In this document: in pieces, positions 49,701 to 60,100 of the stretch | Layout of the letters: each line of letters opens with the position of its first letter | How positions within the stretch are numbered: the stretch's first letter is position 1 | Assembly: GCA_009846685.1 (NCBI GenBank) | Contig: VWVY01000008.1 | Location: forward strand, 53,861 to 117,860 | Source of the DNA: Rhizobiales bacterium SYSU XM002 | Lineage (GTDB): Bacteria; Pseudomonadota; Alphaproteobacteria; Rhizobiales; Beijerinckiaceae | DNA: 64,000 bases | Direction: 5' to 3' | Position numbers and translations under genes: made by a program | The notes under the pieces: generated by a model | What the model was told of the DNA's origin: nothing | The model's input: the letters and a program-made list of their open reading frames with translations, nothing else | Database searches by the model: none

Positions 49701-51110
49701 GGCCCATTTCAACATGAGTGCAAGTCGGGCGGCCTGTTCGATCACCACTCCTCGCATCCGCCCATCTGGGGCCGCACGTGAGGCGACGATCCGTCCCGCC
49801 AGGGCGTCCCTTCTCTGCCCCGCAGGCTCCACATGAGCCGCAGTGCGCTCGAGCGAAAGCTGCAGCCAGCCGTCGGCTGTCGGCAGGAAGGCGAAGGGAG
49901 GGAACGATGCCGGATTGGCGAGCAGACGGGCTGCGGCATAGAGCGGCCGCACGCGTTCGATAAGCGGTCCGAAGGGTGCATGGACGAACAGGCGCGCTGT
50001 GGAAGCGATCGTCGAACTCCAGACGCCGTCACTTCGGTCGAACCGGATCGCGATTTCAGGCGCACTGCCGGTGCTCGATCCGGCGGAAACATCCACTTCA
50101 ATGCCGCCGTTGCTGCGCCGACGCCACTTCAGCTGCTCCTTTGCGAGGGTTGCCAACGACGGCGCATGTCCAGGAAATCCGCTCTTGCTTCTGATACGGA
50201 CATCGATCGCGCTCCTGTCGATCTCCATCCATGGCTCCTCGCCCGCGTCGGCGCTCAGAACCAGCTTTCCACTTTTGGTGATGAGCGGCCACACCAGCGG
50301 CGGCGTGCCCGGTCGTCGATCGAGCCGGATGGCGAAGGGCGAGTCCTTTTCCGCCGACAGCCGATTGAAGACGCTGCCAATCCGCGTCTCCAACGCTTCC
50401 ATGGCGTCGGCGTCACCCCAAATCAACCGCAAGGCGTAGCTGGTGGTCTTCTTGACGGGATCGTAGACTCCTTCCAGGCGGAACGTGCCCTCGATGGGGC
50501 CGGTAGAAGCGGGCTTCGTCACATCGCGGGTAGGGTCGAGCAGCGAGCCTTCGAATTCGATGCCCTCCGGGGCGAGCCTGAGAACGATGCCGGTGTCTTG
50601 CCCGACCGTTTTGAGCGTGAACCCGTCGAACAGCGAGAGCTTGCCGCTTGCGAACTTGGCGGACAGGAAAGAACGCAAAGCAGCACTGCCGGTCTTGAGG
50701 ACATTGGCCTCAACTCGGCCGGCGGCGAACAACAGCGGCGGAATTGGAATTTCGCTTGTCCCCCGCTCCCATTCGCTCGAGGGCACCGCAGATATCTCCT
50801 GAGCAGCCTCTGTCTCCTGCAGCTCGCCGGACACGAACTGCTCGCCGTTTCGCAGCATGAGCGTGCGGCCATTGTTGTTGGGGTATGCCTTAGGTCTGAC
50901 GTAAAGCCGCGCAAGGCGAGGCGTCCGGAAACTTTCGCCCGCACCGACGGCCAGCCCTCGCAGGCCGAAGACCCGTCGAACGATCGAGTCCTCGTTGATT
51001 CCGATCTTGTCCTCTCTGTTGAACACGCGGAGTTCAGCCTTGTAGATCGGCTCGCTCAGCTGACCGCCGCCAAGGATGAGGACTTTCGCCAGGTTCGTAT
51101 CTTCGCTCAT
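43788..51110 (-). CDS. Giant protein of unknown function (2440 aa), third gene of the island operon
   Basis: One uninterrupted frame of 2440 codons; I do not recognise the family. No signal peptide or obvious membrane helix is seen. The sequence is dominated by short alternating beta-type segments with many LxVxL and IxFxxS patterns. It has a proline/serine-rich linker near residue 735 (APPPAPGSATSSTSPPPTP) and a C-terminal part (about 2150-2400) that looks like two Ig-like beta-sandwiches (KEYALASTVHLAVGHL, EITVERRTDVGGIRTYRKAVSVRVMIVD). The start at 51110 is chosen over 51131 because GGGGAG precedes it at ideal spacing; it then lies 4 bases after the stop of the 3863-residue gene, so the two are translationally coupled. 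A frame this long without decay, in an island otherwise full of broken genes, shows selection for function. A structural or surface-scaffold role, or a polymeric partner of the upstream giant, is only a guess. Confidence 0.85.
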   Translation of the reverse strand: MSEDTNLAKVLILGGGQLSEPIYKAELRVFNREDKIGINEDSIVRRVFGLRGLAVGAGESFRTPRLARLYVRPKAYPNNNGRTLMLRNGEQFVSGELQETEAAQEISAVPSSEWERGTSEIPIPPLLFAAGRVEANVLKTGSAALRSFLSAKFASGKLSLFDGFTLKTVGQDTGIVLRLAPEGIEFEGSLLDPTRDVTKPASTGPIEGTFRLEGVYDPVKKTTSYALRLIWGDADAMEALETRIGSVFNRLSAEKDSPFAIRLDRRPGTPPLVWPLITKSGKLVLSADAGEEPWMEIDRSAIDVRIRSKSGFPGHAPSLATLAKEQLKWRRRSNGGIEVDVSAGSSTGSAPEIAIRFDRSDGVWSSTIASTARLFVHAPFGPLIERVRPLYAAARLLANPASFPPFAFLPTADGWLQLSLERTAAHVEPAGQRRDALAGRIVASRAAPDGRMRGVVIEQAARLALMLKWAKPRGASDVEPETCTMILHDPVGRTAGFLYAAETAPTAEEALPDLRRGPAATRDLPLEFGVVPSGPSLSGTFVWAPEAAGAPWSLSDANLRSNTAEDGGNLHVAWRRRSENAFVTSYPLTRSALSSTVPSISRDLLPRQFGGAISLEGDDTTPRPRLALKNPKEAAWPEIDEDQAEGRLFSDDSAGFRRDGLVFPSLPGVELAPAALPEDGKPLNAALRHDLPILDELFAFAAPPPAPGSATSSTSPPPTPMVTALDWKGLTATWRMYRQKLALTRTQDAFVTDWLETGKTHASIPVTSLVQPYAWTAKQVRIDVSAGHGSFVLGESTDLYEGEQALVGLSRDFKVQGNKLVPGRQIMVRGQAAGLFALRTEADPAKHLLHDTRGSAMAAGFRDGRRAARIKQIKNGNVEVADFSLLTSPKPQRIVIDGTPHPWMRTGPTNPVVAFYVRDLPIVADVFDMQGNPVEGKSGSTGAAFDSEGFAKALYEWRFFEPLAAMANEARMRRPHDITFGPFLFKPLRLERAVFDAGATACRELWVVGSLRLTSRSGSSDEGPYGPDHVYVSANLFRLKLVRGTNDWLPTWEAVRPKEPEFGAGVLMFEADTDRSKAMVRLELDWEIAGGGIGSLQGGEKVRGSLIVDLGAPTMQQGATAYPVELAAHLFGRRCRLGSLAEVTRDGIEFEIAGKRAAAQVTSAAWLRIDRLKVSVNALKGNCIAVHGAVLATPDAKTSTEALAAALVAFDPDLGKRRWLDISGDSQGNPTFSIDIDHARGMLLVAWNSEDAGSVRPLFGLDASEWRMRARLAAMLPIGDKLTTTLRDLQLPRVWMRCFGIDGTGMKRIDHRLEIDEETSHWLDLTWQKTFQSPIAWPIDAIVALDGSMNPDWFDADKAKNEEKERSRDVQIRDSKRSLTHATTVRLNRHRIAADELKRLSNGMAPVKALRLLVQTEHELVEPKSEGDGSKDNAWRWSSLDHVSLTTIGLMQAEAEIAAFAPRYTWDKHSYRGLNGAKSSLGHGAAQMQWAFAGLHDQALTAHLKEIATKKPDLANMPFLLGGAMLSVEAASIGHALVLPWMGLHDDLAQPLGKLQQPGLKLRVSSADLWVRQTGELTRRTASAMPGGRTAREIIDALARLQDPALNNAHSAFDPASLVPVEQAFFEKIVIASGVAKPVAFAPSDIGQIPLFLRSIATLSRIWEKLLWQDERLQNPPRVLSMHPAQHPDSKASLVLIEQTPENASPEAPAALPADLIVLSHSGISTASNFRAVRADFADDIGDQRAEIVQRARDLDRHAAIAIRQVDPDGAPPALPHILLGASVSIFDAAVDVADYPRLVASPALGWPSDETAGNDLQLGASLAPELGAELPVQAAKAGFAGRFQQFGYPAATRLRESALSFSERVIYERASAVPFDGPAGRHLTPVNARLRAPEALNLEEMEIRPQLAPFVERATIGRRPGVMNAVAAYVTEGADEALFDDAHPRFGRPASSGPVAAHQLRTPRAPPLPSDAADREAAEGRDELLFRRRTYVSKADTDVGGKLLATHLTFMGSGDVLRHEAGPDSIRLSVQLQPALVGPATDGSFLMSCNAAMRRRDRSSGAPDRLSPVEPRHLRVELEKWLRDASAAVVIGNEFFPAKLLVEGAGFGATFGWRAVVVDANLTGLRDALRAATVDSPMRLVVTVPSGAAGPNSLPPSPTQTAVVPLALAPGERSVLLVPPRTVVFGDPAYDRQLSSPTASDMKLDPAPEPATPEPLQILLAADRKEYALASTVHLAVGHLDEKTGLFAKGAAASFFVTLALYRKPMEAGRLPDPLALKVEGCEQDDGRYAVAGGKAFEFAIANLRISGAPPTRQSPANAGDQIEITVERRTDVGGIRTYRKAVSVRVMIVDQPVIAPPPAVYSVLAKTAGSHRIALHAAAPLPQHVEFLDLERDLAQGHVRRRALFVWRYVVEAGEPKGAQGDVQLLKYDRSGGAQLQM

Positions 51111-51114
51111 GGCG

Positions 51115-54100
51115 TCACTCCCCGAGCTCACGTGCGATATCCTGGCGGATCGGCCAGCCGCCCGACTTGGCGGCGGAGACGGTCAGGAAACGATTGCCTC
51201 CCAGCAGCTGCGTCCTCGCGAGCTTCAATACCCGCTTCCACAGGTTGCCTGTCCCAACGATCGCCCGGAAGGCGGCGAGTTCTTCGTCCAACGGTGCCCG
51301 GCGCAGTGTCAGATACTCGCCGTCGAGAATTTCTACGGCCGCTCCCGACAGTGCCTCCAGCGCCGCGATGACAGGTCCGCCGACGTCGAAGAATGGGTAG
51401 CCGACGGGCAGCACCAGCTTCTTTTGCGCGCCGGGGAACGCGATCCAAGACCTCAAAGTCTCCGCAGCTTCGGGCACGTCCGCGAGACCGGCGGCCGCCG
51501 CAGCGAACAAGATGTCCCAATTGCCTGGAGGAACTTCATGCGCGCAGGTCAGGCGCACTTGGCGAAGACCGGTGATCGGTGGAAGTTCGCCGGCCGGCCC
51601 CGCATCGACAGCCGCATGCAACAGCGAGACTTCCGCATCGGCGAGCTGCTCACCATCCCGAACGGGTCGGCCGGGTAGGCGTGCTGCGAGTTCGCCGACC
51701 GAAGCGACGAGAGCGCGCCACGCCTCTGCTGCCGCGTCGGGGTCCGGATCGCTTGGTGCCGGTTTGAATTCGTCCATTGCGGCATGCGTCGGCAACCAGC
51801 GCAAGCATGTCCGGGGAGCGCCTGTGGCGACCGGCGCCGTGCCGGTGAGGTCCTGCAGCGCCTTCGATGCGTCATGCTTCGAAATCGACCAGCGGCTGAT
51901 ATCTAGCACCAGCGTTTGACTTCCGCCCGGGTACTTTTCCCATCCATCGAGGACCCGCCGCGCTTCCGGCGAGGCGAAGAGCGTCTTCTTCGCCTCCCGA
52001 TGCTTCATCGCCCAGTCCGGCGGCTCCGGCGCCAACGGCGCAGTCGAGATTGCGAAGGTCTGAAGGACATCGATGCCCGAAATTTCGCCGGGCTGAGGAT
52101 TCATGGCGTCCAGGCGGTCCTGGAAGTGTAGGAACGGAGTATCGATGAACGCGAGCTCTTCACGCGGCTTGATACGAAGCCGCACGCGCCAGTCGCGCCC
52201 GTTGACGGTGGGATGCGCCGAAGGACCGTTGAGCAGCGGCTGCCAGACTTGACCGACGCCCTGGACGACGTAGCCGGACAGCGCAGCCGAGGTTGCCTTC
52301 GGGCCGGGGACCGAGGGCAGGAGGTCGAAGTCGGCCGCGCGCGATGCGGCGCCGCCTGCGGCTCTGGTTTCAGTCGAGACGCTGTAGCTCACGCCCGGCT
52401 CCGGAAGATGGGCGATCTCCTTCAGGCCGCCGAAGTGTTCTCCGCTAGGTCCGAACCAAACCTCAGCCTCGCGCGGGCGCATGCAGTCGATGAAGCGGTG
52501 AAGCGGGAGGTCCAGCTCCAGCACCGGCGCCGCGCAACCCTTCCGCCGGCCCGGAAAGTCGTGCTTTGCGACCCTCCAGACCGGTGGCTTCGAGATGTCG
52601 CGGCCTGCATAGCCCTGATCGCCGACGTTGGGGCGGGCCAAGTCCACAAAACCTTCGGGAAAGCCCACGCGCGTGCGTTCGGAGACGACGATTCCGGCCG
52701 CCACATGCACGAATGCATGCACGCCGAAGAAGTAGGGCGGGCTGGCCGCCGAGATCAACGTCGAGCCGAGCCAGGCGTCTGGCACGAGGCGACGTACTGT
52801 CTCGAGCCGCAGCTGGGCTTCCGTCTCTCCGAGCGCGGGGAAGGCAAATGGCCCGTTCCGCAGGGTTGACCCGAAGCTGCTCAGCGGATTGCCGAAACTC
52901 CGGCCGGTGACGGTCTGCAGGCCGCACAGCCAACCCCAATGATTGAACTCGCGCATGAAGGTCACCGAGAGATCGATCGGCGCCAGCAGGGCCTCGTTCT
53001 TCCGGTTGGCCTCGGCCATGACCGTGTCCATGCCATGGGCGACGAGAAGTTCGAGGCGGCCCATGTCGGTTCCGTCGTCGGCCTGGCCGGTAGGCGCGAA
53101 AGCGTTCGGCGGCCGGCGCAGCGCCGAGAGAACAACCGGCCGCTCCAGCGGCTCGGTGCGCGGCAACGTGATGTCGATGAACTGCCGTGCGAGATCGTCC
53201 TGATCGAGACTTTCTACGCGGAGCCGTGGCTGCTTGGCGTCCTTGGACGTTGACGCCGCTTCGATCCAGCGGTCGTAGCGGCCGAAGGGAACAATCGCGA
53301 ACTTGCGCCTGGCCCCGCGCCGCTCCCGATCGGGAATCAGCACCGAGATCTCGCCGGCGGAGTCTGGAGCCAAGCGCCATTCGCCGGGATCGGCGATGGT
53401 GCCGACCGAGAACTGCGGACGCAGCCGGGACGCGCCCTCCATCGGGGCGCAATGCTCGAGGAAGCGCGCGCCGAAGCGGACGATGTCGTCGGTCAGCGCG
53501 GTGCGCTGGTCGCGCTCGGCCTGGCGCTCGACGGGTCCTGCTTCCGAAGTCGTCACCTTGCCGACCGGTAGGACTATCCGGCCGAAGCGCCGTCCGCCGC
53601 TAAAGAGAAGGCCCGCGATCGCATCGGTCGGCTGCAGCTGGAAGAACGACTCATTGTCATTGTAAGTCGGATGGAAGATCGCATCGCCCCAATCCTCTGC
53701 TTTGAGCGGTTCGAAGCGGCCGAAGGCCGTGTCCGGCGGCCTGCCGTCAACCGAGGTGATCGCAAGCTCCGGCTCGTCGGCTGCCGGCCTGCGGATGAGC
53801 TTCAGCGCGACCTCGGCTGAAGCATGCTCTTTGACTTCCCCGTCCGCAAGGCTGATGGAACTCTCGATTGACAGGAACTTGGCGTACTGGGCGGGATCGA
53901 AAGGCTTGCCGGCGGCGAGGGCAACGATCCTAAGGACGGCGATGGTGCGGCTGCCGCCTGGTTCCGCTGGACGGTCGAAGTTGGACGGTCGGAATTCATG
54001 TGCGAGACCCGGTTTGAGCCGGACGGCCGGATTGGATTCCGGACCGCTGACCGCTGCAAGCAGATCGAAGCGGAACGCGCCGGCTGATTGCGCCGAGTCC

Positions 54101-57100
54101 TCCAGCTGCACCTTCCATTTCGAGAGACTGGCGTCGCCGGTGACCTCGATGCCGTAGTAGCAGACCGGTCCTGGCCAATCCGGCTCGAGCTTATTCTCGA
54201 GCGCGGGTGCCGGGCGCAAAGCGATTTGCACGGCGGCGATGGTCCGCCTGTCGACGAAGGCAGCTGTGTCCTCGGCGCTTGGATCGTCGATGCCCCCGTC
54301 GAACCAGGCCAGCGTCGCGTTGCCCCAAGGCTTGCTCATGATGTCGACGAACGGCTGGCCATTGAATCGGGAGCCGTCGTCGCCGTAGCGGGCGAGCGCC
54401 ATTTTGAACGCGACGTTGACGCGGTCCAGGAGAGCGCTGCCTTGGAGAAACTCGCCCCGGTCCTTGTCGTAGACCTTGATGCCCTCGGCGAGGCCGAGCG
54501 TGCGGAGCGCCCCCCACCCATGCGGGTCGCGCTCGGGAGGCGCCTCGCTGAGCCAGTCTTGGAAGCTGTTCGCTTTGACCTCCGGCGGCGGGTCGCTCAC
54601 CACGGAGAACCGGCGGTAGATCTTGCCGTCGGCGAAGCCGCCCCCGCTCTGCTCGCCATAACCGAGAAGGGCAAGCGTATCGAGCAGGATGGGATGCTTC
54701 TGCGGCGCGGCATCGAAGTTGGCTTCCGCGGTCGCGACGACGACATGATCGGCCGTCGATCCGCTTCTCAGGCGCAGCGCCTCAACCCGGATCGTCACGG
54801 GCCCGGAACTCGCGACGCCATCGAGGCGGTTCGTCAGTAGCGCGGTTTCCTTGGTCAGAGCATTGCCGTAGTCGGTCGGCCTGAGCTGGAGGCCTTGGAG
54901 GATGCGCCGAACGGCCGCTGTCGGTGACTCGGCGGGGACGACCACCTGAAGGCATTTCGGACCTTCGCCGAACCATTGGGTAACCGAGTCCCCAAGATCA
55001 GGCAGGCACATCAGGCTCCAGCCTGTCAGCAAATCCCCAGCGGCCGAATTCCATTCCGGCAAAGTGATCCTGAGCCTGTCCGGACGGCCCTTTTCGAACA
55101 GCGAGACGATGAAGGCCTCGTCGGGCTCTGGCATTAGAGAGCGGCGGATGGACGGCTTGGGGAAGACCGGCAGCGATTCTGCGGTCGAGTACCACCCGGC
55201 CTTGCGCACACCCTGCGCGCGGCTGCCCTTCGGCGCCGCCAGCACGCGCCTGGTCTCGCTCGGATAGGCGCTTTCCAGACGGCTGAAGTCCCCGAAACCT
55301 CCAGGCTCCAGACCGTCGAAGGAAGGCGGAAGCAGGGCCACGCGGCCGATCGGCGTGGCGTGAGCGGCAAGAACGGCCCGGACATCGTTTGCCTCGACGT
55401 CAGGCATCGCATCCGGGTCGGCCACGAACAGATCGTAGCCGCCGATCCATCGACGAAGGTGGTCACCGTTGGCGTGGGCGCCATTTGCCTTAAGGCTTGC
55501 GGCGACCTTCCAGGTCAGCCTCGTGCCGGTGCGCCGCGCTGGATCGCTGAGCGTCCGCAAGGGCCCTTCGCCCTTCGGCGGCGCCTTCACCGCCGAGAGA
55601 AGTTCATCCAGTGACGCCCTCGGTCCAGGGTGCAGCACATGCACGCGCCCGCTTTCGCCGCGCATGTCGCGGTTGGCGGTCTTGAGCGCCATGAAGTCGA
55701 GCGTCCATGGCTTCTCGAAGGTATCGAGGATGGCGTTCACACCGATTTCGGTCTTCGTCCGCGCGGGGGATCCAATCGCCTTCGGTGGGGGCGTTTTCGC
55801 CACGAGATTGACTGGCAGCGACCGCCATTCTCCATGCTTGATCGCTTTATCCAAAGCCGGCTCCCCATCGCGAAGTCGGCGGATGAACAGGCGCCTACGG
55901 CTGCCCCTGGCCTTGTCCTTCGCGCCGGCGCCGATCGCTTCGAGGAATTGATCCGGCGTCACCACGCTGGAGCCGTCGCCGGTATGCGCCGATGCCATCA
56001 AGGGATGCGGAGGCCATGTGCTCGTCTGCGCCTTGTCTGCCGGCGCCTCGAAGACAAGCTTGAAGGTTCCGGCTGGATCGACTGTCAGCACGAAATCCTT
56101 GACGTCCGGCCCGGCGAGGCGGCCGATCGACCGCTCGTCGAAGTTGCGCCCCGCCTCCTCGAGCGCGTCGGCGCCATAACCGCCGAGCGCCTCGATGGGC
56201 TCGGTCAGAACACGCAGGTGGTATCTGACGCCGGTCTCTGGATAGTCCGGCTTGTAGCCTTCCGCGTCGGGCGAGCGTCCGAATGTCTTGAGCAGCGGCG
56301 CGGTCATCAGGAAGACGGGAGCGTCGGGCTTACCGTAGGGCTCGCCGCCGGTGGCTTCGTATACTAACTGAAGCGTGGCGGCGCGCGGCGAGATGACCGC
56401 GTCTTCCGGCTTGGGGGCGGGCGTGAAGACGAAGGTCTCGCCGAAGTCCGAAGTGCCCGCAATGTCGATCGGGACGATCTCGTAGAGGACGCTGATCTGC
56501 TTCGCAGCGATCTTGTCTTGGATTGTTTCGAAGTCCGCGGCTCTGAGAGCGTCCATGTCCCAACGTCCGAGCAGCGCATCGCGCAGCGCTTCGGGCATCG
56601 GCGTGCCGCCGTTGGCCTCGCGGAAATCGTCGATGAACTGATAGGGCGGCCGGATGCGCGAGATCGTGCGGAGGCCATTCGCATCGTCGTCGATTTTCGT
56701 GACGCCGCCGGCGCGTGCCGTGAAGGTGGCACGAAACTCGTTCTCGGGAATACCCCTGACCGTCCGCGTCACGCGGTAGTGCCGCAGATGGAACTCGGGA
56801 TCGTGATAGGCGCCGACCGAGGCGCCCCACGAAGGCTCCAGATCCCAGTCGAGCATCAGTCCCTGGTCGGTAACCGTCGGGATCGGCTGTAGCCGCGGCT
56901 GTTCCCGATTAAACATTCGGTTCGGCGGATTGAAGAGTTGGACGGAGCCTTTCTCGGAATCCTTGGTGCCGCTCTTGACGATCTCGAAGCATGCATTGGG
57001 TGGGCTTTGGTTCGGCCCGTCGATGCCAGGGAATGCGGTCTCGAGAGCATGGGCGCTCACCAAGAACGTCAGACCGAAGCTCCGCGCGTCGAATTCCGGA

Positions 57101-60100
57101 TCGATGGCCGGCCAGGCGCTCGCATTGTTCTCGCCTGACTCCGCCAGCCTTGCCGCGCTCTCCATCACAGCCGACAGGATCGAAGAGCGAGCCTCTTCGA
57201 TCTGCGCCTCGCGGATCGCAAGGGCATCGAGGTTGACGCGCGATGCGCCGTTTCGTGCGAGTTCGGCCGCGGACGTCTTGTGGTCTTGCGGCAGAGCCTT
57301 GTCATCGAGCCGCACCTTCGAGGCGCGAGGCTCGGTCAGCAAATCAGATTTCCCTGCTTGCTCAAACCGAAGAAACATATCCTCGAGGACGTCGCCGAGC
57401 GTCAGTTGGTCTGCAGCGTCGCCGAAGCGCGTCGTAAGCTCGACCGCGTAGTCATCTTCGTAATTCGCCGGACTTGGCTGCTCGGCAAGGCGCAGAAACT
57501 CAGAGTGAATTTCTCCTCGCCCGCCTGTCAGCCTGTGCCACGCCTTGCGGTCGGAGTCCCCGACCGGGCACGCGTAGAATGTCGCCGGCGCCGTCTCGTC
57601 GAGGGCGACCGCTCGGCTGTCGATTTGCGTGTGATCCCGCGGGACCAGCTGCAATACGAACCATTCTCCCGTCGCGTCCTTCCTGCGTGTGGGGAACAGC
57701 ATCGCCCAGAAATCGGTCCTGAGGATCTCCCTTCCCTTGAAGTTCTGTTTCACGTCACTCTCGGACGGAGGCGCCGGCGCCTTCGCCAGTTCCTCGTCCA
57801 CGATTGCGTCGCCGACCTTCGCGTGCTCGCCGGGCGGCGGTTCGGGCGGCGGATTGATCTCTACGCGCCGCCCGTCCATCGAGCGGTCGGGGATATCCGA
57901 CGCAAGTCCGAGCTCCATGAACCGCGCCACGCGCATGCGCGCCTTGTCGAGCAGTCCGTCGTTGAAGCTGAAGCCGATGCCGAGCGTGGCGCTGCGCCCG
58001 AAAGCGCGCACGGTGATCGAGGCGCGGGCGCGCCCACCGAGACCGGAGGAAGAGATCACGCCTTCGATCGCAAGCGACACAGCGAGATGCAGGCTGAAGC
58101 CGACCGAGAGCTTGATGCGCTTGCCGAAGACCTTGATGCTGAGCCAGATCTCGACGCTGACGCCGACCATGATGTCGATGCGCAAATAGCCATAATAGAG
58201 CGACTCGCTGAAGTTATCGAGCGAGAGGTAGGCGAGGAGACGCGCCTCGATGTCGAAGGCCGCGCGCGCCACCGCCGCGGCTCCAAAACTGCTGGAGCCG
58301 ACGCGGCCCTCGAGATGGACAGCGCCCTTGCCCTTGAAAGCGATGCCGTAGAGGACGGAAGCATCCTCGATGCGCTGGATGAGACCGCCGCGCAACGATA
58401 GGTGGAAGGTGTCGCCGGGCTTGCCTAGGTCGAATCCGAGTTCGTACGGCCATCCGAGTTCGAAGTGGAACAGCCCGGGGCGGATGTAGAGCGTGGCCGA
58501 ATAGTCGACGCTCCGGATCGCTTTCTGCAACGGTTCAGGCAGCTGCGGCTTCGAGCCGACATGACCGTTGCGGTTCGAGACGAAGCGCCCGAGGAACTCG
58601 CGGCGCGGCGCCGAGAAGTATAGATATCCTCGGAAGGTCGGGTTGCGCGTCCATTCCGCGCCCGGCTCGGCGCTGACCCAGTCGTGGTAGTTCACGCAGA
58701 GCCAGGCTCTGAGGTTGATCATGAACGTCAGGTCGGTGCGCAGCGCCGCCACGACGTCGAGCAGCAGCGGATTGGGCAACAGGGCCTCGCGCTTCTCGTC
58801 GTAGGTGCTGCTGTCGCGCTGCGCGGCGGACAGCGCCAGCATGCCGCGAAGCGCCAGGGTCAGCGCGGAGTTGTCGTAAGTCGGCTCCCAAGCCTCGAAC
58901 TTGTCGAGGCTGCCCTGGTACTTGGAGACCTCGTCCAGGATCTTGACCAGTTGGTTGGGTGATGTCGCCTGTTCGGCCTGGTTGATGCCGGCGATCGTGT
59001 AGCGGTAGCCGAAGCCGAAGCCTGCCTCCCTGAGATAGATGGTCCCGACCGGCGTATCGATCGGCACCGACAGCTTTATGGCCTGTCCGTAGAAGAAGAA
59101 GGCATGGCGGGGCCTGTCGTCGGGGCGGTCCTTGCGCTTCAGCTCCAAAAAACCGAGCGTCGCGGTCAGCGGCGCCCAGCCGTCGAGCTCCAGCCGCCCG
59201 CTCGCGAGGAATCCCTTGGCCGAGATGTTCTTCGGCAGCGTGCTGGGACGCACCAGGCTTGGAATGTCGCCGTCCACGGTGATCGCGGTTCCCGATACCT
59301 TGACGCCGGCCAGCGCGATCGAGACGGACAGCCCGTCGAACCTGATTCGAGGCAGGAACTCCTTCGGCGGCGGCGCGCCGATCAGCATTTCGTGGACGTT
59401 GACCTGGATGCTGACGCGGTCACCGCGATCGCCGAAGTTGACTTGGCCTCCAAGGCCGACCGCCGCATCTCCGTCGAACTTCGGCGTCGCCGGATAGAAG
59501 GCGATGCTGCGGAGTTCGAAGCGGAAGATGTCGAACAGAGTCATCTGCTTCGGCGGCTTCAGCTTGATGAGGAAGGAGATCGACCGCAGCAGGACGCGTG
59601 GGTCCTTGGCCAGAGGCGCCTTCTCGAACCGGATGTCGACGCCGCCGAAATTCTTGAGCAGACCGCTCGCGAACTCGTTCTTTCCTGGATTGAAGCGCGC
59701 GCTGCCGGTGATGGTGAAATAGAAGTGGTAGCTGTCCTCCTGGACGAAGCCCATGCCCAGTTCGGTGATTGTAACGTCGAACCGGATCAGGTTGCAGGTG
59801 ATCGGATCGCCGCTCTTGTCGATCACGGCATGCGCCGCCTGCACGGCCACTTCGTCGCCGTTCGCGCTGCGGCCCAGCGTAAGCGCGATGGAGGCATTGG
59901 CTTCTCCGAGCAGCGTGTCGGGGAGCTGGCCGGAGCCCATCAGGGATCCGCCATTGAAGCGCGAACCCTGGATGGCGATGCTGCCGCTGTTGAAGCGGAA
60001 CGGCATGTCGATGCCGCCGAGCCGTACCGGCTCAGGCTTGATCCGCGCGGCGAGATCGATGCCGCCGCGGCCGACTGCAAAAGTGTCGATATCGAACTGC

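Noticed and set aside
57280..58401. Plus-strand frame of 373 codons inside the 3863-residue gene
   Set aside because: Low-complexity Arg/Glu/Asp composition typical of antisense frames; the minus-strand frame is continuous across 11.6 kb.
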